A DNA stretch of 64,000 nt from Amaurobius ferox (taxonomy: Eukaryota > Arthropoda > Arachnida > Araneae > Amaurobiidae). Location: positions 110,442,195 to 110,506,194 of the forward strand of contig OX578146.1 in the NCBI GenBank assembly GCA_951213105.1, written 5' to 3'. This document shows positions 1-12,164 of the stretch, piece after piece. The first letter of the stretch is position 1. Every line of letters starts with the position of its first letter. A model generated the notes under the pieces. It was not told the origin of the DNA. It saw nothing but the letters and a program-made list of their open reading frames with translations, and made no database searches. Position numbers and translations under genes: made by a program.

Positions 1-54
<54 letters not shown>

Positions 55-98
55 CATTAACACATGCACACACATATATATGATGCATTATATATATG

Positions 99-137
<39 letters not shown>

Positions 138-304
138 CATATATATAAGATGCATTAACATTAATGTTTTGAATTTTATTTTCGCAAAAAAATGTAACTT
201 TTGTCAGTATTGAAACTACGTTTTGTGCGCCCTTATAATGGTGTATAGTGGCATTCTCGATTATCCAGTTTTCCTATGAATTCTTGTTTAGTAGGAATTT
301 TCAT

Positions 305-604
305 CTATGATTCATATTCATATTCAGTTCTGCATGTTTGGGAAGTTGTATTCTGAATTGCTTGTCCAGTCTTCAGCTTAGACTCACTGGACGGGTTTGG
401 GAGTACTTCCGTGAACGTTCGTACTGCCTCCCTGGTAGAATTTCGACTTGTCCATTCCGGTGCTTCTAGTTTAAGTTGTTGAGGTTGATCGTGTATACAC
501 GTGGTAGAAGAGGAATGATTCATGCCGCATGGTAATACAATTTTCTTAATGTATCCTTTTTTCATTTTTTCATTTTTTGATGCCTGTAGTCTGAGTTTAA
601 GCAT
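305..604 (-). CDS. Unassigned 99-codon open frame, probably not a gene
   Basis: A minus-strand frame from ATG at 604 to a stop at 305, in a patch with more GC than its surroundings. The predicted peptide is rich in S, T, K and Q and has no motif I recognise. It lies in the intron upstream of the 883-1002 Ig exon, so it could be a fragment of an old transposon or chance. No promoter or splice evidence supports it. Confidence 0.15.
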   Translation of the reverse strand: MLKLRLQASKNEKMKKGYIKKIVLPCGMNHSSSTTCIHDQPQQLKLEAPEWTSRNSTREAVRTFTEVLPNPSSESKLKTGQAIQNTTSQTCRTEYEYES

Positions 605-882
605 TTATAGTAATGTACTATTGCTTAATCTGAAACAGGCATTTGTTTGGGTTAATTAGAATTAAATACTCAGACCTGAAGAGGAATTTAATTCTGATTA
701 ATCATCGAATTTGGGAAGGTTCTGTTCTTTTCTCTTATCGGCATTATGGCCGTGAATTTGCTTCTATGGTGATGTTAATATTACTTGAATTGTATTTTTA
801 TTTTTTTATTTTTACATAATTCTTATTATTACATTTCAAATATATATATATATATATATATATAATTATGCTTTTTTTCTAG

Positions 883-1002
883 GTCCCCCCAAATGGCTTC
901 GAGAACCTTTGGATACCTCTACGTCTGTGGGGGAATCTGTAACCCTGCCATGCACCACCTTTGGTTATCCAACACCTGACGTCACGTGGAGGAGAGCCAA
1001 TG
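883..1002 (+). CDS. sDscam: Dscam-like Ig2 domain, first-half exon (cassette A)
   Basis: Internal exon of 120 nt encoding the N-terminal half of an immunoglobulin domain of a Dscam-type cell-surface adhesion protein. It begins after a pyrimidine-rich tract and AG at 881-882 and ends before GT at 1003-1004; both junctions are phase 1. The peptide starts PPKWLREPLD, has the B-strand cysteine in SVTLPC and the core tryptophan in PDVTWRR, so it stops just after strand C. This is the pattern of Dscam Ig8 (PPKW or PRW start, GxPxPxVxW). The partner half is the exon at 3636-3812, 2.6 kb downstream. The signal-peptide and Ig1 exons of this cassette should lie before base 1. A (TA)n run at 840-863 sits just upstream of the polypyrimidine tract. 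The domain and splice sites are read directly; assignment to chelicerate sDscam-beta is by family knowledge and exon order. Confidence 0.88.
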
Positions 1003-1377
1003 GTAAATGAAACAGTACACTTAATGAATGTACATTATATACTCAAATAAGTTGCATTTTTTTTAATTTCCTTTTGGATATGTCCTAAAGGCATTTTATT
1101 TGCTTCGGTATTATGAAAAATTTTTAAGAGCAGTTACTTTAGAATTTTATCATAAGAGAAGATATTGAAAAAATATTTCTTTTTTGTTAAAATGAAGAAC
1201 TTTGGATTTTCTGCAGCTGGGGTATAATATACATGTAATTGTCAGATATTATATTATTTGCTGTAAGTGTAGCTGATACTTATTAGACCCAATATAGCAA
1301 TATATATGCTGCCATTAGACGTAAATGCTGTTTTTACAGACAAATACATTAAGTCTTGCCCAACAAAAGGCTTTCTT

Positions 1378-1638
1378 TTGTTCTACCCAGATCATCCGAC
1401 CTACCCGAAGGGATAAGGTAACTGTGTGGACTAAAGGGACACAATGGTAGTGTCAAAGACTGGGACCGTAACCATCCTCCCCTTACCCCATCACCTCATA
1501 GATGGACTTTCGGTTCTACATATTTATTGCACCCATACTCCGCGTAGACGAGGGGATAGATTTGGGTGGAGTCGAAGATCGAACATAGAATTACCGTGTT
1601 CGACCCTCCAGCCTTAACCGCTGGACTATCGCACCCCC
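1378..1638 (-). mobile_element. tRNA-derived SINE
   Basis: Read on the minus strand, it starts with a tRNA-like head: box A-like TAGTCCAGCGGTTAAGG near 1629-1613 and a box B-like GTTCGATCTTCG around 1575. A GC-richer body and the tail GGTAGGTCGGATGATCTGGG follow. The tail recurs at about 50160-50190 on the plus strand and, as minus-orientation tails, at 14600 and 25665. This points to one SINE family with a conserved 3' end. Confidence 0.6.
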
Positions 1639-2784
1639 AACTAAAGACATGAGATCTCGGCCTCTTATCTTGAGGATACTGATTGACTCACGTGGATCCC
1701 AAAGGGAACACAAATCCTCCTACTTATAATTTTAGATCGAAACTCATAAGCCTTAAAAAAATCTAAAAAGTCAATACACCACTAGTTCATTTTAATATTT
1801 TTCTTTTTATCTTTCTAACTAAACGTTTTTTTTTTCTTTCAATTAGGTATTTTATACTTATATTTACACATCATGACATTTGTAACTTATTAAAGTCTGC
1901 CGCTTCTGACGTTGGAATTTAAATTCTATAAGATTGTTATCGTTGTACTGTGAATAGTCTATTGAATTAGGGCAGAAAAATAAGTCATTGACTGCTTTGT
2001 AAAAATAGTCTGTTAAAAACTTCCTACACCTGAAGGAAATGTACTGCTTTTAACTGAATATTTATTCAGCTTACATCCGTTCGCAAAGTATGGAGTTTTA
2101 AAAAGGATTTTGTTTAAATGAGACATGAACTACAGAGGCAGTATAAAATTTTTAAAGCAGTTTATAGTCAGCTATCTCTGTGAACACGATGAAATACTTA
2201 TAATTTTCCTCTCATATAAACATCACATGAATAAGAAATTATTCTCATAGATTGGAGATTATGAAATTGAAAGAAAGTTTGCGTCTATAAACCATATAAT
2301 TTACAGCAAGTTGTTAATTTTAATTTAATGCGCATTTGCTTAAAATAACAAGTGGTTAAACATTCAATATTCCTAAGCATGAATACGTTCATCAATATCC
2401 GGTAAATAACAAGGTAAATTTTAGAGATTTCTCTCTCTAAAAGCCCAAATATCAACACAATGGTTAGATGCTTCCAAATCCAGATATTTTATTTGTCAGT
2501 TAATTTATTTGTCTAGTAATTTGCTTAAATACAGCTAAAAGGCACAATTTTTATTATAGAGACACAATGAGTAAAATTGTTGCTTGTTCGATTATAACTT
2601 ACAATACTTCCCTGAAGCAAACCTGCTTTGACCTATGCCAGTTTTCGCCAAGAAAGTATTGAAAGTTATATAGAGTACCTTACAGAGGTTATAAATGTAA
2701 CCGGATTTTCATTTAACCATCGGTCCCAATTAAGCCGGTTCCACTGCAACTTGGTAGATAAGCAAGGAATTACACAACTTATTA

Positions 2785-2912
2785 TCTATCATTAGTGGTA
2801 CATAAATCAATTAGTGGTACATAATCAATTAGTGGTACATAAATCAATTAGTGGTACATAATCAATTAGTGGTACATAAATCAATTAGTGGTACATAATC
2901 AGTGGTATATAA
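2785..2912. repeat. Minisatellite with alternating 19- and 18-bp units
   Basis: Tandem copies of ATTAGTGGTACATAAATCA (19 bp) alternate with the same unit lacking one A (18 bp), about six to seven copies, the last truncated. The alternation implies amplification of a 37-bp dimer. Confidence 0.85.
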
Positions 2913-3635
2913 ATTTACAACTGCCACGATCCGGTCTCAATGTGAACTTGTTGAGGAGTATCTAGTCCGAAGACTTTAACCTCCGGTATGTACTAATATT
3001 TGTACCCATATCCATGACATCATTTGAGCAGAACAAGACTTCTTAAAACGAAGATTTTAAATTTTTTTCTGGTAAGAATATTGTAACTTTGAATACAAAA
3101 ACGATAGAGGGCGACACGCATATATCACACACCCTTAACAAGGCTTAAACAACATGCATTCCTTCCTGCAGCACTGAAATAGTGAAATCAACAAAATTCT
3201 TGTTGTACTTCCTAATTGAAAGTACGCATGTAATAAAGCGATGACGATTTGCTTTTCCTGGTCGCTTTTATGAGACATTTTTCAAGCCAAAAAAGCACTG
3301 CAATTACCGACAGCTTATACATAAATGCCTGACTTCTATTTCTAAGCCAATAACTATAAAGCAAGTATAAAAACTGATTTGCTTTTTACTTAGTTATCTA
3401 TCTATAGTAATCGTACTTTTCAGTGTAATAAAAAATAAACGCTGGTTCAATGTTTTAGTCTTATTTACGAGTAGCAAATCAGATTTTACCTGGAAGGACA
3501 ATGCTCAGAAACTTCTCGTGATATTTTAAAATAAAAGACCATTTTAACAATTTTTTTCAATAGTTTTCTAAAATGAATCATATTGTAGTATTATCTGCCA
3601 AATGCATATTAATGATGTCTATTTCAACATTTCAG

Positions 3636-3812
3636 AGTCAGCGCCAGATCAATGGATGTTGCTAACAACCAATAACCAACACTTCCGCCTAGAAATCAAT
3701 GGTTCCCTTACAATTCTGAACGTCAAGAACGAAGATTCTGGACTGTATCAGTGCCAAGTCAGCAACGGCATTGGCGAAGGCCTAAAAAAGACTGTTTCTG
3801 TCAGCATTAAAG
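3636..3812 (+). CDS. sDscam: Dscam-like Ig2 domain, second-half exon (cassette A)
   Basis: Internal exon of 177 nt (phase 1 to phase 1) encoding the C-terminal half of the Ig domain begun at 883-1002. The acceptor AG is at 3634-3635 and the donor GT at 3813-3814 (GTATGT). The peptide contains FRLEINGSLTILNV followed by the canonical strand-F signature DSGLYQCQVSNGIGEG, giving the second cysteine of the disulfide, and ends in KKTVSVSIK. NGIGEGL closely matches the NGIGSGL-type segment of Dscam Ig8. An alternative AG at 3636-3637 would shift the frame and is rejected. In the expected gene model this exon splices to the constant exons far downstream, skipping all later cassettes. The next recognisable exon is a new signal-peptide exon at 7498, which argues for a cassette boundary here. 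Confidence 0.9.
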
Positions 3813-6354
3813 GTATGTTACTCGATCGAACATTTAAAAACTTCAAAATACATTGAAATACCACTACTAGTCAAGTCCCAATATACATTGTAAAATGTAC
3901 TTTATATATAAAATATTTCTTTGTAATTTTTCCTGTTTTCTTTTATAAACGCTGAAGGTTTTGTTGATTTGTCACTATTTGCTCAAAAAACTATTAATTT
4001 TTACTATTAAGCTATTTTCTGTCATAAAAATGTTGATTGTTGATTTGTCACTAATTTTTCATTTAATTCATGTTATATGTATTTTATATTTTTCCTTGCT
4101 GTAGTTGTGCCGAAAAAATGAAAGAAATGGTTTGTTGTGGATTTATTCTATAAGTCGAGTATTTATGAAAATACAGAATACTTTTTTAAGCTTACTAAAG
4201 TGTTACTTAGTATTTTTCATAGTAGTCTCAACTACTGCTAAAAATAGTACAGATGTGCATTTATTGAAAAATGTCCTAAATTAGAAATTGTTGCAGTGAC
4301 TGTCTAATTTATTAAACGTATTTAAAATATTATAAAACTATTAAAAATATATAAATATACTTATCTAACTACTAAACAAATATTGACTATAACAATAACA
4401 ATAAAATAATAACATAAAAAATAAGTAGCAAAAATCTTCAATTTTTCTCTTTGTAACCAAAATTTGCTCTAACTCTGTTAAGTTAAAACCATAACATTCA
4501 TTCATTATTAAACAGAAAACGTTAATTTAATATCCATATTTATTGACTTTTTTAATTAAAATTTTTAGTATTTTAAAGTTATTTAAAATATAAAGTATGG
4601 ATGTGGTTAAAATATTTTACAGTTTAAATACTCAAATTCTTTTAATTATTTAAAAATGGAAAATACTAAATTTCTGTGATTAAATATTTTTTTTTAAATG
4701 AAGTAGCAATTTTAAATTGTTGGGTAAACATGACATATTTTTAGTCACCTGCTACAATTCATACGAAATCATTTTTAGTATGCCGCTGCAATTGAAGTCA
4801 TAACAAGAAAATCACTAGAATTAGTAATTCAAAGCTTTAAATGTCTGCAAAGGTATATATTTATGAAATGTATACTGCTGGTGAAAAAGTTCAAACCTAG
4901 CACAATTGTTTTTCAGCTCTGAAAGACTCAGAAAGCGTACAGCGAAAACATTTTTATCTTACTAAAAACAGATAAAATAATCATCCGTAATATGAAACAC
5001 GAAACATGAAAAAAGCATTTTCTCTGAACACGCTGCGTAAGAACGGGGAAGTTGTTTGCCGCCTTTTTTAATCCATTCATCTTTCTTTTTTTTATTGCTG
5101 GTAGTAGCTTCAGCGTGTGAAAAGTAATCTCATAATATCATCTTTCCATGACCTCTTTCACCTACGCCATGTGTAAACAGTTTTTACTTACTCGCTTGGT
5201 GTTTTGATTATTTTCTTAATTTGTTTTAGTTGTTATATTTACAGGCGCTACAAAAAAGAATCAACCAAAGGTTTCTTCTAGAGTTCTCAATGAAACCGGG
5301 CACGTTCTATGCAAATGCAGATAAAGACATTGATATCATTTGGTAATCTACATGTGGCATCACTTGCAAAATCCGGGCATGACGTCATGTGCGCTGTGCG
5401 GTTGCGTGGGTGGTGGATCATGATCCTTTCAATGTATTATTCATTCAACAGATAATTATTTGTATTTTTATAACATATTTGAATATAAAATTGACACTAC
5501 TTGTATTTCTGTAACATGTATTACAGAAAATTGATATCGTATCAGACAATATTTTAATTACAATTATGCATTATTTGAAGAGTATTTTAAGTTTCTATTC
5601 ATTGTACGTATTTTATTTCTATTATTAGTCCTCAATTGCTTATGAAATTATGTGATACCTGATACTAAAAATATATTCCGGTATTACATTCTACCAAACA
5701 TAAAATAATATTCAGAAGAAGCAAAGGAGTTTTAATTCTCAAGTTCCTGTTACTTAAAACAAGTATTTTTCATTTATACACATCAAAACTTTACCAAAAA
5801 TGTGGTAAACAGATGTCAATCAGAAACAAATAGTCCATTTTTCTTTAAATTTCTTGAAAAATACATGTTATGATTAAAAACTTTAAAACAAAATATATTT
5901 AATAAGATATATTTATTAAGATATATTTAATAAGATATATTTATTAAGATATATTTAATAAGATATATGTAAAATATATTTAAAATAAAATGTATTTAAT
6001 AAGAATAAGCAATATTCTTTGTCAGAATATTGTATTTAAATATCTGTTCAATAGATAACATATGCAAATTTCACCTTCACAATAGGTTTCTGAGCTAATC
6101 GATAACAGAACTAAAAATTGGGAAATACAAAAATTACTATTTCAAATATATTTCTCACAGAGCCATATTATCTAAGGCTGTTCTTTCTGAACAAACCTTT
6201 AGCAACCGTTTCAAATTTCGAAACATGGGAAGGACATTACAAATACTACTATTTAAAGTTCGTATAGAAACAAAACTTCTAAAATTTCACTTTTTATTTT
6301 TCTATGCAAAAATACTTAACATTTTATGTTTTATCAGATACCAATAAATTATAG

Positions 6355-6456
<102 letters not shown>

Positions 6457-6752
6457 TCTTTATTTTCATTCATAGCGCCACTGTTACTTCATGTAGGGAA
6501 AATATATAGGGATTTTGTGTAGAAATTAAGATACATTATATTTTACTCATTAAAATTCTTGTACGCTACATAAATTGGATGAAGGTTTAATTTAATTTAA
6601 ATTTTGATGTTAATGAGTTGTATGTCAACTGACAATTTATTGTGTGATGTCAACATATTGCGTGATACTGAGGATATAACAATTCTAAAATAAATAAATA
6701 AAAAGTTATTTTATTTGAAATAAAATATATTATATATATAGGACATGCGTAT

Positions 6753-6836
6753 ATTGTATATATAGACATAAAACACCATATATCATATTTCAACATTGTA
6801 TATATAGACATAAAACACCATATATCATATTTCAAC
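6753..6836. repeat. Exact 42-bp tandem duplication
   Basis: Two identical adjacent 42-bp units starting ATTGTATATATAGACATAAA and ending TTTCAAC (6753-6794 and 6795-6836). No divergence is visible, so the duplication is recent. Confidence 0.9.
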
Positions 6837-7082
6837 GAAGCAATGGATATGCAATGCAATACATTCATTTGCTGTATTATCCACGTTTAAGCATTGGAAC
6901 ATACATACGGTTTACTGGTGATGAGAAAAATGTATACTTTATTTCACATACTCTTGCTTTTCTAAACATGCATTTCTAAATTTGAATGATTTTAAAACAA
7001 ATGATTTTCAACAATTAAACAATCCACCTTGTAACACAAAATTTTGTGATTATTGCCCCAACATATGTGAGAAAAAAATATG

Positions 7083-7497
7083 TCTGAGTACCGAATTCGC
7101 GCTTCCGCGCAAGGGATTTTCGCTCCTCCGTTAGGGAATTTTCCAAAACCTGCTCTCATGATCGTGTATTCCTCCGTAATACGGCAAACGTAATGTAGAA
7201 ACCGAGCATGTTACAACCCTTAGCTGTCAAGAGAATTCTATAAACCTTGTTCTATTTTCTTTCATTTTAGTTCTATAACGTTCTGTTGTGCATTTCCTAC
7301 TTTATTCTGTCGAACAGAATGTCCAGGATTATAGAATGTCTGCGGATTTTGTGAAGAGAAGATCTTGGATACCGTTCAGATGCTGAGAAAACGTCTGGTT
7401 ATTTAAAATTGTGGTTTTTACATCGTTCATGTGGATATTATGTGGTTATTTACATAGTTACAACTGAAAAGAAATTGTGAAAAAGCAACATCGTATC
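7083..7497 (+). promoter_or_regulatory. Putative promoter and 5' UTR of cassette B
   Basis: The 400 bp before the signal-peptide ATG are clearly less AT-rich than the DNA on either side. They hold a TATA-like CTATAAA at 7238-7244 and an arthropod-initiator-like TCATTT at 7262-7267, with the A about 25 nt after the TATA start. In chelicerate sDscam genes each 5' cassette is reported to carry its own promoter, so a promoter is expected here. The individual elements are short and could be chance matches; the CATTTTAG at about 7263-7270 could also be a splice acceptor of an upstream 5' UTR exon. Confidence 0.4.
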
Positions 7498-7567
7498 ATG
7501 TTGCTATTATTGTGCTTGTGGATGCTGTTAATCGCAGTGACGAAATATGGATTTGCTAATGCAGAAG
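7498..7567 (+). CDS. sDscam: Signal-peptide exon, first exon of cassette B
   Basis: ATG at 7498 opens 23 codons plus one base, ending at a consensus donor (GAAG then GTAAGA) in phase 1. The peptide MLLLLCLWMLLIAV followed by TKYGFANAE is a typical secretory signal: a hydrophobic core of about 14 residues, then a polar stretch with small residues (FA, NA) suitable for signal peptidase. The trailing G joins GC at 19124 to make a glycine codon, giving NAEG then TPRIQ, so it is frame-compatible with the Ig1 exon. Its position after the terminal Ig2 exon of cassette A is the key evidence that a new, independently started cassette begins here. The exon is short, so recognition rests on composition, donor, phase and context. 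Confidence 0.8.
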
Positions 7568-8904
7568 GTAAGAATCTTTCATATATATTTGAGTAATAAT
7601 ATTTTAATTTTCATTTGCAACTCAATCGTGTACTACAAATATATTACCCATATATTTGGTACAACTTACAATTTGTGCTTTATAAATAATCGTGCTATTT
7701 GGCAATTCTAATTATGCATAGTGTATGCCGGACAAAAATGTTTAAAGCAGCACTGTATTAATTATTAAATAAAATATTTCAAACACTTTTGATAAAACGT
7801 CAAATTTAGAACTCTAAAAGAAATTATAATAGACCGTGTGATTCAATTTCCTATATTTCTGAATATTTTAAAGTGATATTTACGGTTAAAAAATAAGTTT
7901 TCAAATAATTTATTCCAAATATATTCGACAAATAATATATACAATTAACATATTATGCAAAGTCCTAAAATATAAATCCATGTACCAGACCTTTACATGG
8001 AAATCGTAACATCTGTCATAGATCCTTTAAGTATTAAAAAAATCCTCACTAATCCTTACCATTGCACAGTTTGAATTCAAATATCTCCAGTGCTAATTTT
8101 TTCATAACTATATATGCACTTATGTTTCATATTTGTAACATAAATGCAATTTTAAATCAGCATTTAGAAATGTCACTGTTTGCTGGTTACAAGTACAACA
8201 TCTCTGAAACTGGCATAAGTGCATGAATACAGTAAAACCTGTTAATGGCATTGCTAATCATATTTATATTTAAAAATTTAACAACTGAAACTAGTTCGCG
8301 ATATTAACATGTAATACGCAGTTAGACAATTGTTTTTAACAGTTATTTAAAGAGTGGATGTTTATCATTTTATATTTTGAAATTTCTTGTCGTAACAAAT
8401 CGATATTTTCATGTAAAAGAGGAGGTTAATGAAAGTGCTAAACATTACACTATATTGCGACAGGAAAATCTCTTCTAGACTATTATTTTTTTGAGAAACT
8501 AGAAAATATTTCTCTTACAAGCAAAAATTGGGCACCCTTAACGCAGATCTCATAAAATCCAGCCATCAGATAAAATCTTTCCAAATTTTATCTCGCTCTC
8601 CTCTTCGCTAAAATTATATTTAAAATAGCAGTATACATGTTCTTCGTATGGAGTATATAATATAAAAAAAACATAAAATTCACAATCATGTGCAAATTCC
8701 TATAGTATACTAAATGACATTGTTAATCAAAATATTCTATTAAAATATTTAATTTAATGTTCCTAAAAAGAAGTTTAAGAATCTATGTTCTCGTTATACA
8801 AAATTAATTATCTTCACCGGTAGATATGAAGAATAAAACATCCTGGTCCCATTTGTAAACATATTTGCAAAAAATATTAATTTGAATCAATATAGCCAAA
8901 AAAA

Positions 8905-9340
8905 TAAGCTCTAAAATTGTATGGAACCTGTACTACTTATATTCGCGAGTATTAGAAGATATACCCGTGTATTAGTAGAAGATTACACGTACAACATATG
9001 ATTTTCTAAAATCTTTGCCAAAATAAAACAGATGACGTAATGAATTGAAAATATTAATAATCCCGTAATCTTTAAACCTGAAATCCGTAATTGATTCCAA
9101 TATATACCAAAATGAAACCGCTAAAATTGTAAAGTACCCGTACTACTTATCTTGTCGTAGATTAGAAGATATGGCCATGTGTTAGAAGATTACCCATAAT
9201 ACAATATGCGTTTCAAAACTCTTTGCCAAAATAAAACCGATGACTTAATAAATTGAAAATATCAATAAGCCCCATAAAGATTACCCGCACTACAACACAT
9301 GAGTTTCTAAAATCTTTGTCAAAGTAACAATAATCCCCGA
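8905..9340. repeat. Diverged tandem duplication, unit about 225 bp
   Basis: Phrases such as TAGAAGATATACCCGTGT, AAATCTTTGCCAAAATAAAA and AATTGAAAATAT recur in order two to three times with substitutions and small indels. This is an old tandem duplication. Confidence 0.55.
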
Positions 9341-10571
9341 ATCAATAATTCCAGAAAATATCTATAATAATAAGGTTTAAACCTGAAGACCGTAATTGAT
9401 ATAATCCAGTTAAAATGCAATATCTATGAAATTTATCTTATATACATATCTTTATTATTTAAATCTATATACATATCTTATATATACATATCTTTATTAT
9501 TTATTAATTATTATAAAAATCGTCTGCCGCGTAAACACATTGGATTTAAATGCGTTGCTAAGCGACATGATATAATTTTCTTCACATAAATTGGTGAAAA
9601 CAATATCATCTAGATAATGCTATCTCTAATGAAAGTTTAATTGTGCGTTTTTAATTAATATCTAAACAACCCCTGGTCCTAGAATCTCGAAATATGGACT
9701 AAATTTTAAGTGGGGCTATTCCAAGTCAACCTCCAAAATTTCATCCAATTCGGTTTAGCCGTTCTCCCGTGATAAGTAGACAGATTTTCAATTTTATATA
9801 TATAGATAAACACGTTCTTTATATAAAACTTGAGTAACCTAGCGAGATTTTGTAACATTTATATAAAATATTTAAAATTATATATTATATCTAATTATTT
9901 CTAGTTATTAAGCAAGTTACACAAAATATAATATCAAAACTTCGCAGAATATTTTATATTACATATTACATTACACATTAGTTTTAGTATTATCTTGTTT
10001 CATTTACGTAAACAAATAATGTGAGCTTAACATTTGGAAAATTATAAATGCACCTAAATTAAAAAATATTGAACCTATAATTCTAATATTAAACTTTATA
10101 AGTAACACTTAAAATAATTTTAAATTTATAAGTAACTTTAAAATACTTTATTCAAACTGGATGTTAAAGAAATTCGATATATATAAAATCAGCCTGAGAA
10201 AACAGAATTTTATAGAATTCATACAGACGACGATAGTAGAAAGTTTTTTATGGAATTATTTCTATGGTATATAATTAGGGAAACGCGAGCAAACATTTTC
10301 TAAATAGCATTCTTTTGAATCAAATTGCTGGAAGCTTGGAAATATATTTTTTCTTTACCGTTTTAAAAAGAAAATTACTGTCTGGAATCTGAATAAGAAT
10401 GATTTAAAAATATAAAAATGCAACAACTATTTTGTTTCAAATCAATAGTATGCATCATTATACAAAAGTATTCTAACACTAATTTGTACGATACATATAT
10501 ATTTTAATTATTAAAACGGAATTTTCAATGCTCCTGTGTCTGTTGAAATATACTGCTAAGGCGCATGCCTT

Positions 10572-10758
10572 CAGGGCCGCCCATAGAAGAATGGAATGGA
10601 TACCACTCGAGTAGAGGGGCATGGGCTCCTTCGTCTATTTTATTTATTTATTGATGGAGAGACAGACATGAAAAATTAGAAAAAGGGCAAAATCAAATAT
10701 GGAGGAGTGGCAGCGTAATTAATATTTATAGGGTGTATAACTTGCATGGGTGGCCCTG
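10572..10758. mobile_element. Small element with CAGGGCC terminal repeats
   Basis: A 187-bp stretch bounded by CAGGGCCGCCCAT and the inverse of CAGGGCCACCCAT (12 of 13 positions). The termini look like those of hAT-type nonautonomous elements, but no 8-bp target duplication is evident. Could be chance or an eroded element. Confidence 0.35.
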
Positions 10759-11246
10759 GTGGTTTTATAAGAGGGACTATTGTTATAAAACATTTGCATA
10801 AGACCAGAAAATATATACAGTCCATTTTATGCAATATCTTCTCATTTGCAATGTTTCTGATTAATTCAGTTATGGACAGACTTGTACTTTCCCTACAATA
10901 CATTATATATGTAATGGAGAATATTATAATAGGATCAAGAGTTCATATGTCATATTTTATTTGAATATGTTTCGAGCATAACTAAACACAAATCAACATT
11001 TTTTTTCAAAGATGTATGCCTGTCAGTCTATGAGCACGATATCTCTCTAGCAAATTGAGCCATCCAAATGAAATTTAGTACGATTACATTATTTCTTTCG
11101 ACATCCTTAAGGTCTCTATTGATTTCCAGGGAGATACTAAGTAGGTCCTCAATTTTTTTGTTTTTTAACATTCAGTGTTGTTCCGAATATTGATAAAAAC
11201 AACAACTATATAAAAATAATTTTGTTTAAAATTATTTTTAAAAAAA

Positions 11247-12164
11247 TCTGATGTGGGCAACACATGACTTTCCTTATATAATGTAATGAATTTACTACTT
11301 TTAAAGTAAAAAAAATAGGTTTTTCTTATAGTACATGCTAATATTCTTTCCAAGATATTGAATTTTCGACAGTTAGTCGTCATTTTCATTGATTTAGCGT
11401 CATTTTTATCCATTTGGCGAGATTTTCGTTAATTTGGCAACATTTGAAAAAGTCGCCAAGTTGACGACATTCCGCCAAATTCGTCGCCAAAATCTCGTCA
11501 AGCGTTATGCACTAAGAAATAAGTTATTCTTACAGCAGATAAATGACTATTGGCGTTCAAATACAAAAGTATTACTCAAAGTATCTTTTTTCATGGATGG
11601 AACGAGCTAAATCCACGAGAATGATGTCACCCAATTTATCCCATGGTATTACATATGAAAAATGAACATGTTTCTCAATAGGAAATATTTTTTTTTATTT
11701 TATATGACTTTTTGATAATTTTTTTTAAAAATGTACAATATCTCGAGAACGGTTCATGTTAGCGTTTTAAAGTTTATGTCAATCGTTTTCTAATGAAAAA
11801 TTACATAAGAAACGTCATTTGCGTAACTTTATTAGTGATTTTGATTTTTTAACGATTTTTTCAAAATTTCATTCGAAAATTTAGGGAGGTTCTGAATATT
11901 CGATTGCGTATAAAAACAATAGGATTCCAGTGTTTACGGATTGTGATTTTTGTACCACATTTGGTTCGAATTGATCCATTCGTTCGTCAGTTATCGTCTC
12001 CACAGACTCACTGACACACACACACACACACACAGACATCACTTCAAAAATGTTTGATTCGTGATCAGGGATGCTTGAAACGTGCTCTCCCGTCGAAAAC
12101 TCGGATTCGAATTTTCGACCCCGTCACAATACTTTCCTTATACATTATGTATATAAGGAAAGTA
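11247..12164 (+). mobile_element. Hairpin/microsatellite element, copy 1
   Basis: Nonautonomous repeat starting TCTGATGTGGGCAACACATG after an A run. It carries the internal GCCAAGTTGACGACATTCCG block, a (CA)n tract near 12015-12035, and ends with the hairpin TACTTTCCTTATACATTATG plus its inverse, TATATAAGGAAAGTA. The same order is seen in five other places in the window. No coding capacity. Confidence 0.8.

Larger units (their letters stand above)
1003..3635 (+). other. Intron between the Ig2 halves of cassette A
   Basis: A 2.6-kb phase-1 intron with GT at 1003 and AG at 3634-3635. It holds a minus-strand tRNA-derived SINE (1378-1638) and an AT-rich minisatellite (about 2785-2912). The remainder, including 1650-2780 and 2920-3600, is AT-rich sequence in which I see no gene or recognisable element. 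Confidence 0.8.

Noticed and set aside
2785..2912. Regular repeats with short spacers, CRISPR-like at first sight
   Set aside because: The whole unit repeats without unique spacers and the sequence is eukaryotic. It is a minisatellite.
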